Shown here piece after piece: positions 52,201 through 61,200 of a DNA stretch of 64,000 nucleotides; within the stretch, counting starts at the first letter, position 1, and each line of letters starts with the position of its first letter. This DNA is from Bombus terrestris. Its lineage: Eukaryota > Arthropoda > Insecta > Hymenoptera > Apidae. The notes under the pieces were generated by a model. That model was not told the DNA's origin. It worked only from the letters and a program-made list of their open reading frames with translations, and did not search any database. The stretch is taken from the NCBI RefSeq assembly GCF_910591885.1, contig NC_063272.1, forward strand, positions 13,032,364 to 13,096,363. Reading direction: 5' to 3'. The position numbers were made by a program, and so were the translations under genes.

Positions 52201-55200
52201 CGTAAAGTCGAGTTTATGGAAGGGAGAACCAGCGATGCGGTGTGTTTGACGTGTCCGGTGCAAGGTTACCCTGTTCCACTTTCGAGGTGAGACGATATAT
52301 AATCGCGAGCGCACGGTCGCGCGAACCCGCGGTCGATACAATTTCCCAATGGTTCCGACGCCACGTCGGTTTCGAATGACTCGCGTTTGGCTTTCGCCGC
52401 GGCTTGTTCGTTAATTCTAATTTCACACTATCGCCGGCTTTGTGTCGTCGCTTTCCAGAGTCGTTTTATATATCGGAAACGTAATTCCCGTTGTCACGAT
52501 ATTTTCCCCAGAACCTGTTGGACTCAAGTCGCCCATTTTCTCCACCGACAATAGCTTTAGTAAATACGCGAGGCGCAAGGGTATAAACGTGGTGCTCGCG
52601 TGCAACGCTCAGGGATTCCCCGTGCCAACCACCAGGTAATCTCGCGTGTCGTGCGGTAATATCGCACGCTTTGCTTAACGTGTTTATGCCTCTTAAAATA
52701 CGATCGAACACAGCGTATTTTAATCACGATCGTTCGTCGACTCGCTTCCTACGTTTAGCGCGTCGAGTTCGTCACTTTGTTCTTTGCTCGTCGTCGGGAA
52801 TATTCTTTCCGTGTTTTTCGTAGAACCGGTCGGATTCAAGTCGCCGATCTTCTCCAACGATCTCAGTCTTAGCGCGTACGCGAGGCGACAGGGCATGAGC
52901 GTGGTTCTCGCGTGCAGTGCTCAGGGATTCCCCGTGCCAACCACCAGGTAATTTATCACCATCACCTTCTTCGAACGTTTGGAAAATATTCTTGCTTCTA
53001 TAAAACGCTATCGAGAAAATAGTTTACAATGAAAAGCAAAGATTGGAGAGCGCTGTGTGTTTCGTAGAACCGGTTGGATTCAAGTCGCCGATCTTCTCCA
53101 GCGACGATAGTCTGAGTAAATACGCGAGGCGCAAGGGCACGAGCGTGGTGCTCGCGTGCAGCGCTCAGGGATTCCCAGTACCAACAACCAGGTAAATCTG
53201 TCGCGCCAGTCGAGAAATCAGCTGGATCGAATGCGATGCGAAACAATCGATTTCAGAACCGGTTGCAGCAAGATCCCCGCGATTAACGTCGGATGATTTG
53301 AGCCGTACGATCAGACGATACGAGGGTCAACCAATCTCCATTTTTTGTGCCGCGCAGGGAAGCCCTGTGCCCACTACTAGGTAAAGAATTCGACGTAGTT
53401 CGGCATATCGATTAAATTCCAGCCGTGAAAACCGTTGAACGGTTAGCTGAATTAGTTATCGGGTACTGTTGCTCGGCTACGTTCTATCGGTGTTCGGTAT
53501 CGACGAACTAGAGCTGTGTATGCTAGAATAATCAAGCGTCAATGTTGTTTAGAGCCTGTCGGAAGCAAAGCGCCAACCTTTGCCGGAGATCCAAAACTCT
53601 CCTTGTTGGGACGTCGAATAAACACGGATATTAGCCTTCTGTGTAATGCCCAAGGCCATCCAACTCCTGTCTATAGGTACGAAACTGGATGACATGGACC
53701 GAAAGAACGCGTGCTTTTGTTTTCTTCTCTCTCACAAGGTAGCGCGTGAAGTAGGACCGTTGGCGACGTAGTCGATGAGAAAAAAAGGGGAACCCTGTCC
53801 GGCGGACTCAGGAACACCGGCTAGAAATTTTAATGGCATTCCGCGTGACTTGGTTGTTTCCCTTGCTTAGAGCCGATGGGGATCAAAGCGCCTGCTTTTG
53901 TGGGGGACGTTAAATCGTTCTTCTTCCTTCGTAAAGAGGGCTCGGAAATGAGCATGCCGTGTAACGCCCAGGGGCATCCTGTTCCCGTAACCAGGTACTA
54001 AATTACCCATTGAAAGGCATCGACTATCGCGCTAGGCCGAGTCGTCGTCTCGTGATATCTAGTCATTTCGCAAAGTTGCGCAAAATAATGAGATCTCCCG
54101 TTGCTTAATAATTTGCCGAACATTTCTAGTTATTCACGGGACGATGATTTTGTAAGTCCATTAAGTGACGACGGTCAGGTGCAATCCTTGCTCCCTCTAG
54201 AGTATCGTGTTCGGTAATCCGAGATAGTTAGGTAAAATAGTTAGTCTGGTCGGTTCGAAGGCGGTCTTCAGTCCAGCTTTTGCTAATCCTGTGACAGAGC
54301 CGGTCGCCACGAAGAAGCCAAAGTTCTCGAGTGACACGAAATTATCTTCGTACGATCGTCCCAGTGATCAAGATCTCACTCTGCTCTGTCCTGCTCAGGG
54401 GTTCCCAGTTCCATCTCATAGGTATACTACTACTTTCAAACTAATCGGCGAGTGTTAGTCAAAGAGCGTGCAGCTCACAGCATGGCCCTATGTATTTGTA
54501 TGATTAGAACCAGTTGGCAGCAAAGCGCCAGCGTTCACGGGCACATTGAAGGGAGGATGGATGGAGGCTAAAGGAGATACCAGTGTCGTACTCTTCTGCC
54601 CCGCGCAAGGGTACCCTGTGCCATCATTTAGGTAACTGATTCTTCCATAAAATATTCCTGATCGTGTCCTACGTGCTCCGATTATTCCACTGGTAGCGGA
54701 AGTATAAGATAAAGCTTTAATTAAACGAGCTTCGTATTCATTTAAATCTTAACTTGAACTTGCGCAACGTACGAATAGGTAAAAATAATCTGGTCGATTC
54801 GAAGGCGGTCTTCATGCGAGCTTTTCCTAATCCTGACAGAGCCGGTCGCCACGAAGAAGCCAAAGTTTTCGAGCGACGCGAAGAAGTCCTGGTACGATCG
54901 CGTCGTCGGTCAAGATCTCACACTATTTTGTCCTGCTCAGGGGTTCCCAGTTCCATCCTATAGGTATACTTCTTAAATTAATCATTGGTTGTTAGTCAAA
55001 GAGCTCACAGCATGGCCCTGTGTCTTCGTGTAATTCGTTAGAACCAGTCGGCAGCAAAGCGCCAGCGATCACGGGCATTTTAAGGGGTGGATACATGGAG
55101 ATTAAAGCGGACACCAGTGTCGTGTTCTTCTGTCCCGCGCAAGGATACCCTGTGCCATTATTTAGGTAAATGATTCTTCCTTCAAGTATTTCTACGTGCG

Positions 55201-58200
55201 TTGGTCTTCGTAATGCAGCGAGAACGCACGTTCATACTTTAATCGAACGACTATTCGTTTAAACGTAAAGATATTTCGATACGGTTAGTTTGTTAAAGTA
55301 GTTAGTCCGGTAGACTCGAAGCCAGTCTTCATACGAGCTTTTCCTAATCCCGACAGAGCCGGTCGCCACGAAGAAGCCAAAGTTCTCGAATGACGCGAAG
55401 CTATCCTGGTACGATCGTGTCACCGGTCAAGATCTCACTCTATTTTGTCCCGCTCAGGGGTTCCCAGTTCCATCCTATAGGTATACTTCTTGAATTAATC
55501 ATTGAGTGTTAGTCAAAGAGCTCACAGCATGGTTCTGTATCTCTGTGTAATTCGTTAGAACCAGTTGGCAGCAAAGCGCCAGCATTCACGGGAACGGTAA
55601 AGGGCGTATGGATGGAGAATCCAGCGGACACCGATGTCGTTCTCTTCTGTCCCGCGCAAGGGTACCCTGTGCCATCCTTTAGGTAACTGATTCGTCCTTA
55701 AAGTATTCCTACTTTACGTGCATCGAGCATACCCTACCGCAGCCAGAGTGACGTTTTAATTAAAAGAGTTGTTCATTTAAACGCGAAAGACCTTCGCGTC
55801 GATTTCATGGGACGAGCGCGGCATTATTTGGCAATCGTTTGTGAAAACTGAAGAGCACTTAGTGGACCAGATTGTTTCTATTACATTGCCTTGGCCTTCT
55901 TTTCGTTTACCCTCATCCCGTACTTGTCCGGCATCGGGCTCCCCTTTTCTGACATTCAAAGTGGAACAATTAATTCTGCCTCGCTCATCGCGTGTGCATT
56001 GTCAGAACCGGTCGGCAGCAAAGCACCGGCGTTCACGGGGGATGTGAAGGGCGTTTGGCTGGAAAAAGGAGCTGGATCCAGCACCGTGCTGCCATGTCCC
56101 GCGCAGGGATACCCCGTCCCCTCCTTTAGGTAAAGCTCTTTGTATTAATTAACCCGAAAGAAAGAAAGGAAACTGGTCGGTTGTTAGCCGAGCGCGGTAA
56201 GATCGATCGAAGACCGTGAAGAGAAAGCGTTGCAGGTTCGGACCGGATTAGTTTCGTCGGTTACTTTCTCCGTGGATGCCTCTTGCTGCACTGTGATTCT
56301 TTGATCCTTTTTAATCAGGGCCCCCCTGTACCATCAGACCAATTACGTAACCATACAATGAATGTTGCGCCAGTTGTTGGCAAGCATTATCTTGCTCACG
56401 GCTTCCTTCTTTTGCATCTAATTAGAACCAGTCGGGAGCAAAGCGCCGGCGTTGATGGGGATCGTTAAAGGAATAATGTTAGAAGTCGAGACGAAGACGA
56501 GTGTCGTGATATTCTGTCCAGCGCAGGGCTATCCCGTGCCTTCATTTAGGTAAATTTATAATTCTTACGAAAATAAAATGTACACGTGATATTCTAACAT
56601 CTGTCCTACGCGTCTTCTATAGTTAATCAATCGCACTGAATGTCGTGACTAAATCAAACACATTTCTTCATACCGTATTCATTCTTCACTCGAACAAACG
56701 TTCTTACTAACATGTCAATGCAACTTGTCGATCGCACGCGTTTCTTGACTGCATGTACATATACATGAAATTCGTAGAACCGATCGGGACGAAGGCTCCG
56801 GCGTTTACAAGCGAATTAAGGGGTGGTTGGCTGAAGAAGAGAGCGAAGTCCAGCGCCGTTCTGTCGTGCCCGGCTCAGGGGCATCCCGTGCCCAGTTTTA
56901 GGTAAACACTCGTTAATCGAATATTTTCGAACTGCTCTGCATAAACAGAGCCAGTCGGAAGCAAAGCGCCAGCGTTGACGGGTGACTTGAAGGGTGGCTG
57001 GAAAGAAAAGGCCTACGAGTCGACGGTCGTTCTGTTCTGCCCGGCGCAGGCTTATCCCGTGCCCAGTTTTAGGTAAACCTTGGTTAACGCACGCATCGTT
57101 TCATACTTTGGAAACCTCGCACAATTTTTGTGTCGTCAGAGCCCATCGGCAGCAAAGCTCCCGCGTTGATCGGCGAGATGAAACGCGGTTGGAAAGAGAC
57201 CAGTACGTTATTCAGCGTGGTGTTGACGTGCCCCGCACAGGGATATCCTGTACCCAACTATAGGTAAATCGTTCGATCGTTAGTTGACGAATGGCTCGTT
57301 TGTTTTCCCGATAGAACCGGTTGGTAGCAAAGCACCGTCGATTCTCGGGGAAAAGGGAAGTCTCATGGAGAGGCACATGGGTATGCACATCGTGATTCTC
57401 TGCCAAGGGCAGGCTTACCCTGTTCCATCGTTCAGGTAAATCGCGAACTAACGAGATGTTGGTTCAAACTTTACGACCAGTTTCTTTGCGTTCCTTTTCA
57501 CGCGTTTCGTTTTTTCCTGGCGAAGAACCGGTGCAAAGCAAGGCACCATCCGTAAGCGGAGACGCAAAACGATGGCAGAAGACCAAAACCTCATCGGGAT
57601 TCGCGGTGCAGTGCCAAGCGCAGGGTCACCCGGTACCAGCGTTCAGGTACTCGAGTCACATAGCAGCTCGTCCTTCTTATCGATCGTTTTCGTAATTCCA
57701 TTTTGCCTATCGAATAAACAAAAATCTCTGAATGCGGAGGAACGTCGCTCCCGAGCGGTAGACGTCCTCTTCTTTTTTCGCTTTCGTCGACACGAGCTCT
57801 TCGAAGCTGACAAACCTGCACGATTGTTATATTGCCAGAGCCGATGGGAGCGAAGGGGCCGAAATTCTCGAGCGACGATCGTGTGAATTCGTTCATTCGC
57901 GCCGCTGGAAGCTCGTCGACATTGCTTTGTCCCGCACAAGGGTTCCCAGTTCCGTCGTTCAGGTAAATGACAGCTCCGCTCCAGTTAGACCTCTTTGTCT
58001 CGCGTTTATTTGATCTAGAGCCCGTGGGATCCAAGGCGCCAGCCTTTCAGAGCGACGCGAAAAGCGTCACCTATGTCAGAGCCGCGAAATCCTCGGTCGC
58101 GCTCACGTGTTCCGCTCAGGCATCGCCACCTCCGACTCACAGGTAATCTTTTGCTTGCTTTTTTCTTTTCTCTTCTTGATCTTTTCGCGTTTCGCGAGTA

Positions 58201-61200
58201 CGAGGCGGCGCGGTGGCACGTTCACGCGGGGCGAGCATTTTGAGCGTTAATAAAGAAATGTCGTTTGTTACGTTTTATGAACGTCAGAGCCGGCAGGTCG
58301 GGTGTCACCAAAATTCCCGAAATCAGCAAAATCCGACTCGTTCGAGATGGCAAATGGTGCTGAGCTCAGTTTACTATGCGACGCCCAGGCATTCCCTGCT
58401 CCCACGTTTAGGTCAGTGAACTAATCTTCGTTTGTCCATTCACCGGTTCTCTTAATTTGGCACTTGTGTAGAGCCTGTAAACGGTGCCAAACCCAGAGTC
58501 GCGTCCACTGCCAAGTACGACGTTCTCGCCAGTTACGTGGCCACGCCAGTAACGATGCTTTGCCCGGCGCAGGGTCACCCTCTTCCAGCTTATAGGTATT
58601 TATCGACGATCTCTTAAGAGATATCGTTTCTCCACATTCAGAGCCCGTGAGCGGCGCTGCGCCCAAAGTGCCACCCACAGCTAAGATAACGGTCTTCTCT
58701 CTGCCGGTGCAAAAGGCCACGGCCCTGTTGTGTCAGGCTCAGGCGCATCCACTGCCGATCTTCAGGTATGCTCGAACGAGCAAAAGAGAGGAAGTCTTCG
58801 ATCGCGGTTCGCGATTATTCTTGGCAGTTTCTTCGGTCGACTTGTTAGGGCGATAGACTACGGAACGCGAGAGAAACGTGAAGATATAGATTGATCCGAT
58901 GGCGTTGAATGTTTTGCTCGTTTTGCTTTCTAGAGCCGGTCGGAAGTAGTCCTCCTCGATTGCCGCCTAGATCGAAATTCGACGGATTGGCAAAAGTCCA
59001 GGGCCAAGCTTTGACGTTACTGTGCGAGGCTCAGGCCAGTCCTCCGCCTTTGTACAGGTGAGCAACGTCGTTCGGTACTCCTTCGTATTCCATACTAGCC
59101 TTTGTCGATCGGTCTTTATCTTCACGTCCATCGTTTTCTTTGGGACATGATCACGTGCCGTGCATCGATGACGCGTTCGACAACGACGACAAGCGACATA
59201 TCCCCGTACCCAATTATTACAGAGCCACGGGGTAGTGTGCGCCCAAACGTACGAGACAAGGAAATGAACGGGCTGAAGTGGGACATCCTAGTCGATCGAA
59301 CGGTGGGTCTGCCGTGTCCTGTTCAAGGTTTTCCAGCCCCCACGTTCAGGTACGGTCACGTGTATGAACGTAAACGAGGGGCCTCGAGCTCGTTCCAGGC
59401 GGTGGCGATCCTGCTCGGGTACTCAGCCTTTTTCTCCATCGTTTCCTCGCATCGTTTCGCGTGGTCGGAGATGAAAATCGCGAGCCACGCGCCGAATTAG
59501 TCGCGTTCTCTTGCCGCTTACAGAGCCGACAGGTAACGTCGCGCCGCGTATAGCCGGTGAACGTTACGAGGGTGGCAAGCTCGTCGACGTTCCAAGGACA
59601 TTGGTGGTGGCTCTGGACTGCTCGATTCAGGGATTTCCTGTCCCAGTGACAAGGTACTTCTCTTTCGTTCTCGGGAACACGTTACGATCGCGTTTCAGAG
59701 GGCACAACCAAGATAGCTCCGCGTTTTTCGGGCAAGAAAGTCGAAAGGGAAGTGGTTTTGGCTGCTAGGGGTCAGGATATCGCGTTGACTCACGCGCTGC
59801 AGGGATTTCCCGAACCTTTGACAAGGTAGACACCACCGATTATCTCGCGGTTTCCCTATCGTTCCCCCCCGCTGGTTTCCAAAGTTGTCGTCGTCGTCGT
59901 CGATGAGTCGAGTCAGTTGATGTCTGTGCGTTTCGCGAGGCATGTTACCCGGTCGAGGAGCTTGTTCTCAAGGTAAGTAGCATGAAACGTTTAAGTATAG
60001 TCTACTCAAGGTACTAACCGTTGGAGAGAAGGACGAGGTACGTAATGTGCGTGTTTAAATCTTCGCGAGAAGGGGGTCTCACGTGTGTGTACCAATCGAT
60101 CGAAGCATTAACTGAATGGTAATAGGAGTACCAAGTTGATCGCAAGTTCCACTGAGAGAATCGATATGCACTAAGAGCCTCTTTCTCGCAGAGTCTCTTT
60201 GTAACGATCGACGAATTAAATGAAACGAATCTAATTACGAATAAGTGTAGCAAAGAATGAAACGAATGAGGACGACTTAGTTATTCTGGGCAATGAATGA
60301 TATCCTTCCAGAACCGTCCGGTCGTACTGCCCCAAAAGGGACTGGAGACGGCCTTAATAAGTACCGCGGGGTAGAGGGCGAGTCTCTGGCGCTGGCGTGT
60401 GCGGCACAAGGCTTTCCTGCCCCGATCTCTAGGTACACACAATTCCGTATAGCTTCTCTTTTTTTTCTTTTGTTTGGTCGTTTGGTCTTGCTCCGCAGAG
60501 CACGGATCCTATTTTCGAAGCGTTCCATCCTTACCCTCTACCCCGTGTCGGGTGGCGGTACCGCAAAAATCCAAGAAGTCGGACGTTCGACAGAGGCAGA
60601 ACGAGAGAGGCGAAGTATAAGAGACAAATAAGATACAAGAGGCAGACACGAATTGCCGTAAAGCATAAGAGATAAGGGGAATGAAAACAAAGGTAGCCTC
60701 GAGTGAGAATAATAATAAAAAAAAAAAGAAAATACGAACAAAGAACAAAACAAAGAGAGAACGAAAAGAGAAAAGCAAGGGAAAAAGTGAGTGGGCAGAG
60801 CATGCATAGCGATGATCCAAGATCCCAACGCCGGCCACTCTCGTAAACTATCTATATAGGAACGGCAGACGAGCTTAGAATAGAGAAGAAGGATGATTAT
60901 AGGGCGATTTTTGTTGTTGTAAGAGACCGATTTCTTTACTCGTGATTTGCCCGTGCCACAACTCGTCTCGTTCAACTTTAACGCATCTTGCATTTTGTTC
61001 TCGATTTAAGCTGAACGTGATCGTGTCTCTTAGATAGTTACAAAGCGAAAAAACAGGGAAAATCGACGATAAATCTTCGTTAAGAAGGAAGAAAGAAAAA
61101 AAAGAAAGAAACGAAAATTGTGTATCCCGTATCCGGGGCCAATCGGACATGTTGGTTTTCAGTGCCAACTGGAACCCCGTGGCGCAACCCCACGAGATAG

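Larger units (their letters stand above)
54245..55690 (+). repeat. Three tandem copies of a two-exon unit (6.23-6.28)
   Basis: Unit of about 515-545 bases repeated three times; each begins with TCGAAGGCGGTCTTCA-like text (54,256; 54,800; 55,315 region), holds an EPVATKKPKF exon then an EPVGSKAPA exon, separated by a 78-86 base spacer with the shared words GTTAGTCAAAGAG and CACAGCATGG. Both exons and introns align, so the pair was duplicated as a block and recently. Confidence 0.88.

Noticed and set aside
60531..60993. Overlapping minus-strand frames with apparent membrane segments
   Set aside because: Arise from purine-rich plus-strand text read as Phe/Leu/Ser; no splice or domain support.
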